DNA from: Streptomyces verrucosisporus
GTDB lineage: Bacteria; Actinomycetota; Actinomycetes; Streptomycetales; Streptomycetaceae
Direction of reading: 5' to 3'
DNA length: 64,000 nucleotides
NCBI RefSeq assembly: GCF_017114865.1
Contig: NZ_JADEYH010000016.1
Location: forward strand, 1 to 64,000
Position numbers and translations under genes: made by a program. Each line of letters begins with the position of its first letter. Positions within the stretch are counted from its first letter, which is position 1. Positions 38,447 through 49,134 of the stretch are shown here, in pieces. Under the pieces are notes generated by a model, which did not search any database, was not told the DNA's origin, and was given only the letters and a program-made list of their open reading frames with translations.

Positions 38447-39472
38447 ATGCACGACGCACCCGCACAGCGGATGAGACGCAGACCCGGCCGCACCGGACTG
38501 CTGCCGAGGAGCAGCCGGTTCGCCCGGCTGAAGCTGCTCATCGCCAGTGCCTGCGCCGCACTGCTCGCGACCCTGGCGCTCCCGCCCGGCGCCGCCCACG
38601 CCCAGACCGTCACCTCGAACCAGACGGGCAACCACGGCGGGTACTTCTACTCGTTCTGGACCGACGCCCCGGGCACGGTCTCCGCCACCATGGGGAACGG
38701 TGGCAACTACAGCACCTCGTGGCGCAACACCGGCAACTTCGTCATCGGCAAGGGCTGGAGCACCGGCGGCCGCCGGACCGTGACCTACTCCGGCAGCTTC
38801 AACCCGTCCGGCAACGCCTACCTGACGCTCTACGGGTGGTCCAGGAACCCGCTGGTGGAGTACTACATCGTCGACAACTGGGGCACCTACCGGCCCACCG
38901 GGACCTTCATGGGCACGGTCACCACCGACGGCGGCACGTACGACATCTACAAGACGACCCGGTACAACGCCCCCTCCATCGAGGGCACCAGGACCTTCGA
39001 CCAGTACTGGAGCGTCCGGCAGCAGAAGCGGACCGGCGGCACCATCACCACCGGCAACCACTTCGACGCCTGGGCCCGGGCCGGCATGCGGCTGGGCAGC
39101 CACGACTACATGATCATGGCGACCGAGGGCTACCAGAGCAGCGGCAGCTCCAACATCACCGTGGGCGGCACCTCCGGCGGCGGTGGCGGTGGCGGCGGTG
39201 GTGGCGGTGGCTGCACCGCCACCCTGTCCGCCGGCGAGAGGTGGGACGACCGCTACAACCTCAACGTCTCGGTGTCCGGCTCCAGCAACTGGACCGTGAC
39301 GATGAACGTCCCCTCCCCGGCAACGATCCTGTCGACCTGGAACACCACCGCCTCCTGGCCAAGCAGTCAGGTGATGACCGCCAGGCCCAACGGCAACGGC
39401 AACAACTTCGGGGTCACCATCAAGCACAACGGCAACTGGACCTGGCCAACGGTGTCCTGTAGCGCCGGTTAG
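38447..39472 (+). CDS. Secreted GH11 endo-1,4-beta-xylanase with carbohydrate-binding module
   Basis: The 341-residue protein has a basic signal peptide cleaved after about residue 52 (PPGAAHA). A glycoside hydrolase family 11 domain follows (about 54-240), with catalytic Glu138 in NPLVEYYIVDNWG and Glu227 in MIMATEGYQSSG. A run of a dozen glycines (244-255) links it to a C-terminal cellulose/xylan-binding module (CTATLSAGERWDDRYNLNVSVSG...), resembling family 2 modules. It should cleave xylan outside the cell. AGGAGG lies 7 bases before the ATG. It is a single-gene unit closed by the hairpin at 39499-39533. Confidence 0.95.
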   Translation: MHDAPAQRMRRRPGRTGLLPRSSRFARLKLLIASACAALLATLALPPGAAHAQTVTSNQTGNHGGYFYSFWTDAPGTVSATMGNGGNYSTSWRNTGNFVIGKGWSTGGRRTVTYSGSFNPSGNAYLTLYGWSRNPLVEYYIVDNWGTYRPTGTFMGTVTTDGGTYDIYKTTRYNAPSIEGTRTFDQYWSVRQQKRTGGTITTGNHFDAWARAGMRLGSHDYMIMATEGYQSSGSSNITVGGTSGGGGGGGGGGGGCTATLSAGERWDDRYNLNVSVSGSSNWTVTMNVPSPATILSTWNTTASWPSSQVMTARPNGNGNNFGVTIKHNGNWTWPTVSCSAG

Positions 39473-39498
39473 CCCTCCGGAAAGCCTGAGCACCTCAC

Positions 39499-39533
39499 CC
39501 GTTGCGCGGCGGCACCCGGCCGCCGCGCAACGG
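39499..39533. terminator. Bidirectional terminator after xylanase
   Basis: A perfect 15-bp stem (CCGTTGCGCGGCGGC and its complement) has an ACCCG loop. It lies between two convergent genes. Confidence 0.8.
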
Positions 39534-39583
39534 CGCTCACGAGACGGCCGCCCGGGCTCTGGAGCGGCCTCTTCCCGGCCCCC

Positions 39584-40078
39584 TCAGCGGCGGGGCTTGG
39601 TCTCGTAGCGGGGGCCGATGCCTGGGCCCGCCTCCTCCTGGACCTCGGTGGCCAGCTTGTGGACGGCCACCAGGTCGTGCAGCAGCACCCGGGTCCGCTC
39701 CTCGGGCAGTTCCGCGGCCCGGGACACGTCCTGGAGGTGGACGGGCTCGCCGGGGCGCCTGCCCTCCTCGGCCGCGAGGGCGCGGAAGACCTTCTCGTGC
39801 TCCTCCCCGTACGGCGGTTCACCGCGGCCGGTGAACGTGCGGCCGGCCTGCCCCGTCGGAGGTGAGCCGGTTTCCGCGGTGCGCCGGCCCTGCTTGCCCT
39901 GGTCCCGGGTCTCCAGCCGCTCCTCGTGCGTGATCGAGGACCGGCCGGCGAGGTGGGTGCGCTGCTTGGAGGCGCCGGTGGTCCCGCTCCGCTCGCCGGG
40001 CTGCTGTCCGGCCCGCTCGGCCTCGCGGGCCGCGGCCCGCTTCTGGTCCTCGTCGCCTTCCATCTTCTTGCCCGACAT
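39584..40078 (-). CDS. Hypothetical soluble protein, charged N-terminus
   Basis: I do not recognise this 164-residue protein. The first ~90 residues are hydrophilic, rich in Lys, Glu, Arg and Gly, and probably disordered. The C-terminal third (EKVFRALAAEEGRRPGEPVHLQDVSRAAELPEERTRVLLHDLVAVHKLATEV) looks like a small helical or winged-helix-like domain. GGAGGAGG directly precedes the ATG, so it is well supported as expressed. It is divergent from the vWA gene. Confidence 0.7.
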   Translation of the reverse strand: MSGKKMEGDEDQKRAAAREAERAGQQPGERSGTTGASKQRTHLAGRSSITHEERLETRDQGKQGRRTAETGSPPTGQAGRTFTGRGEPPYGEEHEKVFRALAAEEGRRPGEPVHLQDVSRAAELPEERTRVLLHDLVAVHKLATEVQEEAGPGIGPRYETKPRR

Positions 40079-40237
40079 GGGACCTCCTCCCTTGCGTCCG
40101 TATGGGCCGTTACGGGCGAGTCCCCGACAGAACGGGAGGAAAACCACCGACGGCGGACGGTTGTCCACAGGGGTCCTGCCGCCGCCCGCGCCTCGGTTAA
40201 CCTCGGCGTCCGCAGCACCGAGCACGAAGGGGGCGTC

Positions 40238-40993
40238 ATGGCCGTCGAGCACGTGAAGAGGCCGGGGTCCGGGTCCGGATCCAAAGCGGCGATCAGTCTG
40301 GAGAAGGTGGAGGCCGCCGCTCCCGGGCTGGTGAGCCTGTACAAGCAGGCCGCGGTCAGCCTGGACAAGCACCGGCTGTCGGGGCAGCGGGCCGCGGTCT
40401 ACCTGGTGCTGGACCGCTCCGGATCGATGCGGCCGTACTACCGCGACGGCACCGTCCAGCACCTGGCCGAGCAGGTCCTCGGGCTGGCCGCGCACCTGGA
40501 CGACGACGGGCGGGTGCCGGTGGTCTTCTTCAGCACCGGTGTGGACGGGACCGCCGAGGTGGCTCTGGAGGACTACGCCGGGCGTGTGGAGGCCCTCCAC
40601 TCCTCCCTGGGGCACATGGGCCGCACCAACTACCACCTCGCGATGGAGGCGGTGATCGAGCACTACCGGGCGAGCGGTTCCACCGATCCGGCGCTGGTCA
40701 TCTTCCAGACCGACGGCGGTCCCACCTCGAAGGCCGCCGCCGAGCGCGTGCTGTGCGAGGCCTCGCGCCTGCCGCTGTTCTGGCAGTTCGTCGGGTTCGG
40801 GGAGGACGAGTTCCGCTTCCTGCGGAAGCTGGACGACCTGCCCGTGCCGGGGAAGCGGGCGGTGGACAACGCCGGGTTCCTCGCCGCCGGCCCCGACCCG
40901 CGCGCCATACCCGACGCGGAGCTGTACGACCGGCTGACCGGCGAGTTCCCCGACTGGCTGCGGGCCGCCCGGGAGAGTGGCATCGTGCGCTGA
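40238..40993 (+). CDS. vWA domain protein (TerF-like)
   Basis: The 251-residue protein is mostly a von Willebrand factor A domain. The MIDAS metal site is complete: VLDRSGSM, a Thr in GRTNYH and a later Asp in FQTDGG. The RLPLFWQFVGFGEDEFRFLRKLDDLPVPGKRAVDNAGF segment resembles TerF and related proteins of the tellurium-resistance/stress group. It likely mediates metal-dependent protein interaction in the cytoplasm. No Ter genes are adjacent here. It is convergent with the secreted protein gene, with a 31-bp gap. Confidence 0.82.
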   Translation: MAVEHVKRPGSGSGSKAAISLEKVEAAAPGLVSLYKQAAVSLDKHRLSGQRAAVYLVLDRSGSMRPYYRDGTVQHLAEQVLGLAAHLDDDGRVPVVFFSTGVDGTAEVALEDYAGRVEALHSSLGHMGRTNYHLAMEAVIEHYRASGSTDPALVIFQTDGGPTSKAAAERVLCEASRLPLFWQFVGFGEDEFRFLRKLDDLPVPGKRAVDNAGFLAAGPDPRAIPDAELYDRLTGEFPDWLRAARESGIVR

Positions 40994-41024
40994 CCCGGGC
41001 GGCCGGCGGTGGGACACGCGGTGG

Positions 41025-42026
41025 TCAGCGGCCCGTCCACAGGTAGGTGACGGTCACCCAGCCGTTGTCGCGCAGCCCGACGTCGCGGAAGGTGCCGTCG
41101 GCCAGGTCGATGCCGGCGGGGTTGAGTACCCGGCGGCCCTTCCCGTCGCGTCCGCCGTTGTAGCCCGTGTAGTACGCGGCCTCCGCCTCGGGCACCCCCC
41201 GCGGCAGGTCGCGGAAGGTCTGGCGCACCGAGGACGGGTTCCAGTAGTCGTCGCGGATGTTCCAGGGCCCGACGTCCCACACGGGGGCGGTCACGCAGCG
41301 GGCCGGGCCGCAGACCCGCACCGAGTACTCCCTGCCGCCCTTGCGCGACAGGCCCCGGCGGGAGGGCAGGGCCACGAAGCGGTCGTTCTCCCGGATGACG
41401 TGCCCGTTGGCGGTGGTGCGGCCGACCAGGCCGATCCGGGTGGCGAAGACCCGGGAGCCGTAGGCGGCGGCCGCCTGCGGCTCCTGCCGGGCGTCCGGGT
41501 CGGTGTCGGCGCTCACCTCCAGGCCGCGCAGCCGGATCGCGCCCTCGGGGTCCCACATCGCCAGCCGGACCTGGACGGTGGTGACGGCGCGCGGGAGGAC
41601 GGCGGTGCCGCCGTCGGCGTCGCCCGCCTCGCGCCATTCGGTCCACGGGCCGCTCCCGGTGCGGCCGCGGACGTCGAAGGCGATTCCCGCGTCGCCGGGC
41701 ACCTGCGCGTCGGGCCTGACCCGGACGCGGTTGGCCTGCCGGTCGAGCCGGTGCGGGTCCAGGACCTGGACACCGTAGTCGCCGGTCGTGCGCAGTTCCC
41801 CGCCGGTGTGGCGGACGCCGCTGTCGTCGGCGTCCACCCGGGACAGGTCGGCCGCCCAGGTCTGGACGGGGCCGGGCGCCGCGCGCGCGGCGGGAGCGGG
41901 GGCCGGGGCGGCCGGCGGCGCGAGGCCGAGACCGAGGCAGAGCAGGGCTACGGCCGGCAGCGCGGTACGGGTGGTGCGGGGGATCCGGGGCGCGAAGCGG
42001 TGGCGGGCTGGGCGTCTGGTGCGCAT
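41025..42026 (-). CDS. Secreted protein of unknown function
   Basis: The 333-residue protein has a signal peptide (basic stretch, ALPAVALLCLGLGLAPP, Ala/Pro-rich cleavage region). The middle is beta-rich (VRVRPDAQVPGDAGIAFDVRGRTGSGPWTEW). In the conserved C-terminal part, VTAPVWDVGPWNIRDDYW and NPAGIDLADGTFRDVGLRDNGWV suggest a small beta-barrel, possibly double-psi. I can assign no enzyme activity. Similar secreted proteins are common in Streptomyces. A 9-bp tandem repeat lies upstream of the start. Confidence 0.75.
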   Translation of the reverse strand: MRTRRPARHRFAPRIPRTTRTALPAVALLCLGLGLAPPAAPAPAPAARAAPGPVQTWAADLSRVDADDSGVRHTGGELRTTGDYGVQVLDPHRLDRQANRVRVRPDAQVPGDAGIAFDVRGRTGSGPWTEWREAGDADGGTAVLPRAVTTVQVRLAMWDPEGAIRLRGLEVSADTDPDARQEPQAAAAYGSRVFATRIGLVGRTTANGHVIRENDRFVALPSRRGLSRKGGREYSVRVCGPARCVTAPVWDVGPWNIRDDYWNPSSVRQTFRDLPRGVPEAEAAYYTGYNGGRDGKGRRVLNPAGIDLADGTFRDVGLRDNGWVTVTYLWTGR

Positions 42027-42090
42027 CGTGGTCCTTCCGTGTCGTGCCGCGCGCCCGGCCCCGGCCGGGGAACGGGGGCACGGCGGGCTC

Positions 42091-42122
42091 GGTGGGCGCG
42101 GTGGGCGCGGTGGGCGCGGTGG
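42091..42122. repeat. Tandem 9-bp repeats upstream of secreted protein gene
   Basis: Three exact copies of GGTGGGCGC plus a partial fourth lie 65 bp upstream of the start codon of the secreted protein. Copy number could vary by slippage. No known motif was recognised. Confidence 0.7.
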
Positions 42123-42188
42123 TGCCGCGGCACCGACGGTGCCGCATCGGGTACGTCAACCGACAAAAGCCACTTATGACACAGAAAA

Positions 42189-42232
42189 GCGGGGCGGTCA
42201 CCCTGGGTTGCTCCCTGTGGTGGCCGCCCCGC
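42189..42232 (-). terminator. Intrinsic terminator of EF-hand gene
   Basis: There are 14-base arms with one mismatch (GCGGGGCGGCCACC type). On the leftward strand the stem is followed by TTTTCTGT, giving the U-run of a classical intrinsic terminator. Confidence 0.8.
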
Positions 42233-42278
42233 CGTGCCGTGTTGCGCCCCCGCCGTACCGCGAGGACCGCGCCGCGCC

Positions 42279-42509
42279 CTACGCCGACCGGGTGGCGGCC
42301 TTCTGGCGGGCCTGCCAGAACTCCTCGAAGGACAGCAGTCCGTCGCCGTCGCCGTCGTGCTGGTTGATCAGCGTCTGGGCCATGTCCACGGTGAGGGTGT
42401 AGTCCCCCAGCTCGCCCAGCACCTTGCGGAACTCCGCCGCGGTGACCAGTCCGTCCCCGTCCAGGTCGAAGCGGTCGAACGCCTCGCGCGCGGTCTCCAT
42501 GTCGGCCAT
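42279..42509 (-). CDS. Two-EF-hand calcium-binding protein
   Basis: This is a 76-residue calmodulin-like protein with two canonical EF-hand loops, DLDGDGLVTAAEF and DGDGDGLLSFEEF. Both have acidic residues at positions 1, 3, 5 and 12, so it should bind two calcium ions. It is cytoplasmic (no signal). Such small EF-hand proteins are typical of Streptomyces, and their targets are mostly unknown. The ATG at 42509 removes an unlikely arginine-rich extension. It sits just downstream of glgX on the same strand, 102 bp away. Confidence 0.92.
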   Translation of the reverse strand: MADMETAREAFDRFDLDGDGLVTAAEFRKVLGELGDYTLTVDMAQTLINQHDGDGDGLLSFEEFWQARQKAATRSA

Positions 42510-42611
42510 CGCCTGTCGTCCCCTCCCTCGTGCGGTCGTGACGCGCACACCCTAACGGGCCATCACCCGCGCCACACGAGCCACCCACGCATCTGTGACA
42601 ACGGGCATATC

Positions 42612-44864
<2,253 letters not shown>

Positions 44865-45107
44865 GTTGTGGCCTCCGGCGGCTCGCGGCGGGGGCGGGTT
44901 CGGGGCCCGCGCGGCGCGCCTGCCGCACGGGTCCGGTGCCCGGGTCTGGCAGGAGTGTTCCCGCTCGGGCCGCCCGCCTCACCCTTGTGATCGTCTTCTT
45001 TCCACCTCGCTGCTCCGGCCGGGTGAGAGCCGGGCCGGGACCGAGCGGGGCCCGTACGGCCGGGAGGCGGCGGACCGCGCGGCGTTAACGGGGGCTAACC
45101 TGCCCCC

Positions 45108-45875
45108 ATGACTGTGACTCTTGAGGTCGCCGAGGGCGTCGGCACCATCCGACTGAACCGTCCCCCCATGAACGCGCTGGACATCGCCACCCAGGACCGG
45201 CTGCGCGAGCTGGCCGAGGAGGCGACGCACCGCGACGACGTACGGGCCGTGGTGATCTACGGCGGGGAGAAGGTGTTCGCGGCGGGCGCGGACATCAAGG
45301 AGATGCGCGAGATGGACCACGCGGCCATGGTCGCCAGGTCCCGCGGTCTGCAGGACTCCTTCACCGCCGTGGCCCGCATCCCCAAGCCGGTGGTGGCCGC
45401 GGTGACGGGCTACGCGCTGGGCGGCGGCTGCGAGCTGGCGCTGTGCGCCGACATCCGGATCGCCGCCGACAACGCCAAGCTGGGGCAGCCCGAGATCCTG
45501 CTGGGGCTGATCCCCGGCGCCGGCGGGACCCAGCGGCTGTCCCGGCTGGTCGGCCCCTCCAGGGCCAAGGACCTGATCTTCACCGGGCGCCAGGTGAAGG
45601 CGGACGAGGCCCTGACCATCGGCCTGGTGGACAAGGTCGTGCCCGCGGCCGAGGTCTACGAGCAGGCGCACGCCTGGGCGGTGAGGCTGGCAGCCGGTCC
45701 GGCGATCGCCCTGCGAGCCGCCAAGGAATGCGTCGACGCCGGGCTGGAGGCGGACATCGACACCGGGCTGGCGATCGAGCGCACCTGGTTCGCCGGGCTG
45801 TTCGCGACCGAGGACCGCGAGACCGGCATGCGCAGCTTCGTCGAGGAGGGGCCGGGCAAGGCGAAGTTCCGCTGA
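45108..45875 (+). CDS. Enoyl-CoA hydratase/isomerase
   Basis: This is a crotonase-fold enzyme of 255 residues. The oxyanion-hole motifs are AAGADIKEM and GYALGGGCELALCADIRIA. Both catalytic glutamates are present, in GGGCELAL and QPEILLGLIPGAGGTQRL, so it should hydrate enoyl-CoA in fatty-acid oxidation. The C-terminal helix ends in the family-typical SFVEEGPGKAKF. It is monocistronic: a perfect hairpin lies about 95 bp downstream. Confidence 0.93.
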   Translation: MTVTLEVAEGVGTIRLNRPPMNALDIATQDRLRELAEEATHRDDVRAVVIYGGEKVFAAGADIKEMREMDHAAMVARSRGLQDSFTAVARIPKPVVAAVTGYALGGGCELALCADIRIAADNAKLGQPEILLGLIPGAGGTQRLSRLVGPSRAKDLIFTGRQVKADEALTIGLVDKVVPAAEVYEQAHAWAVRLAAGPAIALRAAKECVDAGLEADIDTGLAIERTWFAGLFATEDRETGMRSFVEEGPGKAKFR

Positions 45876-45909
45876 CGCCCGGCCTTCGAGCCGGCCGGTC
45901 GACGGACCG

Positions 45910-45940
45910 GTGGGCGGGCGGACCTGTGGGCGGGCGGACC
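45910..45940. repeat. Two 15-bp direct repeats
   Basis: Two exact copies of GTGGGCGGGCGGACC are separated by one base, just beyond the enoyl-CoA hydratase gene. No function is inferred. Confidence 0.65.
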
Positions 45941-45969
45941 GGCCGCCGGAAGCGGCCGGAGCGCAGGGG

Positions 45970-45999
45970 GCGCGGAACGGCGCACGAGCCGTTCCGCGC
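45970..45999 (+). terminator. Terminator of enoyl-CoA hydratase gene
   Basis: This is a perfect 12-bp stem (GCGCGGAACGGC and its complement) with a 6-base loop, inside the 244-bp gap before the next gene. Confidence 0.7.
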
Positions 46000-46119
46000 T
46001 CCACCCCGGCGCGCACAGCCGGTGCGCGTACGGCACGACGCGACCCGAACGGCCTGCCGTCAGCCGGGAATTCACGCTGTACGGCCGCACGGCGGCCGTT
46101 TCGCGGCCATGATTGGCCC

Positions 46120-46662
46120 ATGGCGGGAGCGAACACGGCACACATGGCATCGGCACCGGGGGAGGAACCGCCTCTCGCGGTCCCCGACGACGAGCCGGGC
46201 GGGGCCGGACCGTTCACCGGGGCCGACCCGTTCGACGATCAGGCCGAGCCCGCCGAGACGGCCGAGTTCGGCGACCCGGCCACCGCGGAGGTGCGGCTGC
46301 CCAACCGCCCCGAGTCCGCGCGCACCGCGCGCCGGCTGGTCCAGTCCGTCCTGCTGAACCGCTGGGGACTGCCCGAGGCCCTGGCCGAGGACACCGTGCT
46401 GCTCATCTCCGAACTGGTCGGCAACGCCGTACGGCACACCGGGGCCCAGTCCCTGGGGCTGCGGCTGCGGCGGCAGCGCGGCCGGATCCGCGTGGAGGTG
46501 CGCGATCCCTCGCGCGGACTGCCCTGCCTGCTGCCCGTCCACGAGTTCGACATCAGCGGACGCGGACTGTTCCTGGTGGACCACCTCTCCGACCGCTGGG
46601 GCGTGGACCTGCTGCCGCTGGGCAAGACGACCTGGTTCGAACTGCGGGACGATGAGCCCTGA
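46120..46662 (+). CDS. HATPase_c ATP-binding regulatory protein
   Basis: The 180-residue protein has an acidic, Pro/Ala-rich N-terminal tail (about 50 residues) followed by a GHKL/RsbW-like kinase domain. The N-box is LLISELVGNAVRHTG, the DPSRGLP segment follows, and the G-box is GRGLFLVDHLSDRWGV. It probably binds a sigma-factor antagonist partner or acts as an anti-sigma kinase, by family analogy. There is no clear ribosome binding site, and an ATG eight codons later (MASAPGEEPP) is a possible alternative start. Confidence 0.83.
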   Translation: MAGANTAHMASAPGEEPPLAVPDDEPGGAGPFTGADPFDDQAEPAETAEFGDPATAEVRLPNRPESARTARRLVQSVLLNRWGLPEALAEDTVLLISELVGNAVRHTGAQSLGLRLRRQRGRIRVEVRDPSRGLPCLLPVHEFDISGRGLFLVDHLSDRWGVDLLPLGKTTWFELRDDEP

Positions 46663-46717
46663 CCGGCGCCGGACCACCGTCCGCGTCCGCACCCGCCCCC
46701 CTCGGTTCCCGCACACC

Positions 46718-47026
46718 TCAGCGTGCGGCGTACCGCCGCGCGCCCGCCCGGCGCCTCCGGTCGTTGCACAGCAGGCACCGCCCCCAGCCCGGCGGAAGCG
46801 GATCGTCCTTGTCCCCGTACAGCGGATCGACCGCCCCGCGGGGATGCTCCCGGCAGCCCGTGCCACCGCGGTCCTCGCCCAGCGACCGGGCCGCGTCCAG
46901 CGCCCGGCGCAGCGCGTCGGTCAGCTGCTCCGCCTGCTCCGCCGAGGGCTCGCCGTCCAGGGTGAAGACGATGTCGGACGCGGTGTGCAGCGCGGCCCGC
47001 AGCTCTCTCAGTTCTGCCTGACTCAT
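46718..47026 (-). CDS. Small Cys-containing protein of unknown function
   Basis: This 102-residue protein is not assigned to a named family. The first half is helical (SQAELRELRAALHTASDIVFTLDGEPSAEQAEQLTDALRRALDAARSL). The second half has TGCREHPRGAVDP and GRCLLCNDRRRR, a C-x2-H plus C-x2-C pattern that could bind one zinc. The ATG at 47026 removes a basic low-complexity extension that has no ribosome binding site. It is convergent with the ATP-binding protein gene. Confidence 0.65.
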   Translation of the reverse strand: MSQAELRELRAALHTASDIVFTLDGEPSAEQAEQLTDALRRALDAARSLGEDRGGTGCREHPRGAVDPLYGDKDDPLPPGWGRCLLCNDRRRRAGARRYAAR

Positions 47027-47190
47027 ACCGGGCAGCGTAGGTGCCCGCACCGACACACCGCCCGCGGCCCGTCGGCGCGGGCGGCACGGGGCCCGGCCGC
47101 GCGGGGCTTCGGCCGGACGGTCCCGGCCGTCAGTCCTACGGCGGAAAACCGAGTGTGTCCTGTCAGTGATGAAACGTAGTCTCGCTCGTG

Positions 47191-49134
47191 ATGTCTGCCA
47201 CCGCCGCCAGCCCACCGCGTCCCGATCCCCCGCACCACGAACCCGGCGGCCCCGGCGGCCCCGGCGGGCCGGGGCCGGGGCCGGGCCCAGCAGCCGCGTC
47301 CGCCGGGCGGCGAGGCCGTTCCGCCGTGCGCTCGCTGCTGCGGCTGTGGCCCTTCGTCCGCCCGGTGCGGGCCCGGCTGTTCACAGCGGCCTTCGTCGCG
47401 ATCCTCGCCTCCTGCCTGGGCCTGGTCATCCCTCTGGTCCTGAAGTGGATCGTCGACGGGCCGATCGCCGGACGCGACACGGGCGGGGTGTGGCTGGGCG
47501 GCGCGCTGCTGCTGGCCGTCGGTGTGCTGGAGGCCGCGCTGTTCGGGCTGCGGCGCTGGCTGGTGGCCCGCCCGCTGGCCGGGGTGGAGGCGTCGATGCG
47601 CGCCGCCCTGTTCCGGCACCTGCAGCGGCTGCCGGTCGCCTTCCACGACCGCTGGGCGAGCGGGCAGCTGCTGTCGCGCGCCACGGGTGACCTGCACCTG
47701 GTCCGTATCTTCCTGGCGTTCCCGCTCACCTTCCTGCTGGTGAACGGCACCACCATCGTCGTCGGCTTCGCCGTGCTGCTGTCCCAGGAGTGGACGCTGG
47801 GGCTGGTGCTGCTGGCCCCGGTGGCGCCGCTGGTGGTGTTCTGCTCCCTCTTCGAGACGAGGTTCTCCCTCCAGGCCCGCCGCGCCCAGGACCAGATCGG
47901 CGATCTGACCACGGTCGTCGAGGAGGCCGTCCTCGGCATCCGGATCATCAAGGGCTTCGGCCGCCACCGCAGCCAGGCCCGCGCCTTCCGCGAGCTCTCG
48001 CGGCGGCTGCTGGGCACCGAACTGCGCAAGGCACGGCTGCTGGCGGGTATCTGGGCGGTCATCACGGCGCTGCCGGAACTGGCCATCGGCGCCGCTCTGG
48101 TGTGGGGCACGGTCCAGGTGGCCGACGGCGAGCTGTCGGCGGGCACCCTGGTCGCCTTCCTCACCACGGCCCTGGCACTGCGCTGGCCGGTGGAGTCGAT
48201 CGGCTTCCTGATCGCCATGAGCAACGAGGCGGCGACGGCGGCCGACCGCTACTTCGAGGTGCTGGACGAGCCGGTGCCGCCGGACACCCTCGCCGCCGAG
48301 CGCCCCTCCCCCGCCCCGCGCGGGAAGGCCGGGGAGACCAGGACCGTCCGGGACGGCCTGCGCTTCGAGGGTGTGGTCTTCCGCCACCCCGACACCCCGC
48401 CGGACTCCCCACCCGTCCTGGACGGCGTCGATCTGCACATACGCTCCGGCGAGACCATGGCCCTGGTCGGCGCCACCGGCAGCGGCAAGACCACGCTCAC
48501 CGCCCTGGTCCCCCGGCTGCACGAGGTGACATCCGGCCGGATCACCCTCGACGGCCGGGACATCGCCGCGATGTCCCGCGGGGAGCTGCGCTCGCTGGTC
48601 GCCGTGGCCTTCGAGGAGGCCACGCTCTTCTCCGCCTCCGTGCGCGAGAACGTGCTGATGGGCACGGTGGAGAGCATGGCGGAGGACTCGGCGGGGAGCT
48701 CGGCTCAGGGGGAACTGGCGCGCGCCCTGCGGGTGGCCCGGGCCGAGGAGTTCACCGCGGCGCTGCCGCAGGGGCTGGACACCCAGGTCGGCGAGCAGGG
48801 ACTGAGTCTGTCCGGCGGGCAGCGCCAGCGGCTGGCGCTGGCGCGCGCCGTCGTGGGCCGTCCCCGCTTCCTGGTGCTGGACGATCCGCTCTCCGCTCTC
48901 GACGTCCGCACCGAGGCTCTGGTGGAGGCCGCCCTGCGCGAGGTGCTGGCCGGCACCACCGCCCTGGTGGTGGCGCACCGGCCCTCCACGGTGCTGCTGG
49001 CCGACCGGGTCGCGCTGCTGTCGCGGGGCCGTATCGCCGCCGTCGGCACCCACGCCGAGCTGCTGCGCTCCAGCGCGGAGTACCGCCATCTGATGTCCGG
49101 CGAGCGGCACGGGCAGTACGAGGAGGAGCTATGA
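47191..49134 (+). CDS. ABC exporter half-transporter, degenerate-site subunit
   Basis: This is a 647-residue membrane-plus-ATPase protein: six membrane helices (about 45-350), then an ATPase domain with Walker A GATGSGKTTL, signature LSLSGGQRQRLALARAV, Walker B FLVLDDPLSALD and H-loop VVAHRPST. The catalytic Glu after Walker B is Asp, the hallmark of the degenerate site in heterodimeric exporters. A Pro/Gly-rich leader precedes the first helix. It overlaps the partner gene by four bases (ATGA). The start could also be the GTG one codon earlier. Confidence 0.92.
   Translation: MSATAASPPRPDPPHHEPGGPGGPGGPGPGPGPAAASAGRRGRSAVRSLLRLWPFVRPVRARLFTAAFVAILASCLGLVIPLVLKWIVDGPIAGRDTGGVWLGGALLLAVGVLEAALFGLRRWLVARPLAGVEASMRAALFRHLQRLPVAFHDRWASGQLLSRATGDLHLVRIFLAFPLTFLLVNGTTIVVGFAVLLSQEWTLGLVLLAPVAPLVVFCSLFETRFSLQARRAQDQIGDLTTVVEEAVLGIRIIKGFGRHRSQARAFRELSRRLLGTELRKARLLAGIWAVITALPELAIGAALVWGTVQVADGELSAGTLVAFLTTALALRWPVESIGFLIAMSNEAATAADRYFEVLDEPVPPDTLAAERPSPAPRGKAGETRTVRDGLRFEGVVFRHPDTPPDSPPVLDGVDLHIRSGETMALVGATGSGKTTLTALVPRLHEVTSGRITLDGRDIAAMSRGELRSLVAVAFEEATLFSASVRENVLMGTVESMAEDSAGSSAQGELARALRVARAEEFTAALPQGLDTQVGEQGLSLSGGQRQRLALARAVVGRPRFLVLDDPLSALDVRTEALVEAALREVLAGTTALVVAHRPSTVLLADRVALLSRGRIAAVGTHAELLRSSAEYRHLMSGERHGQYEEEL

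Noticed and set aside
47790..49130. Apparent N-terminal extension of the second ABC subunit
   Set aside because: This stretch is an out-of-frame reading of the first ABC subunit; the real start is the ATG at 49131.
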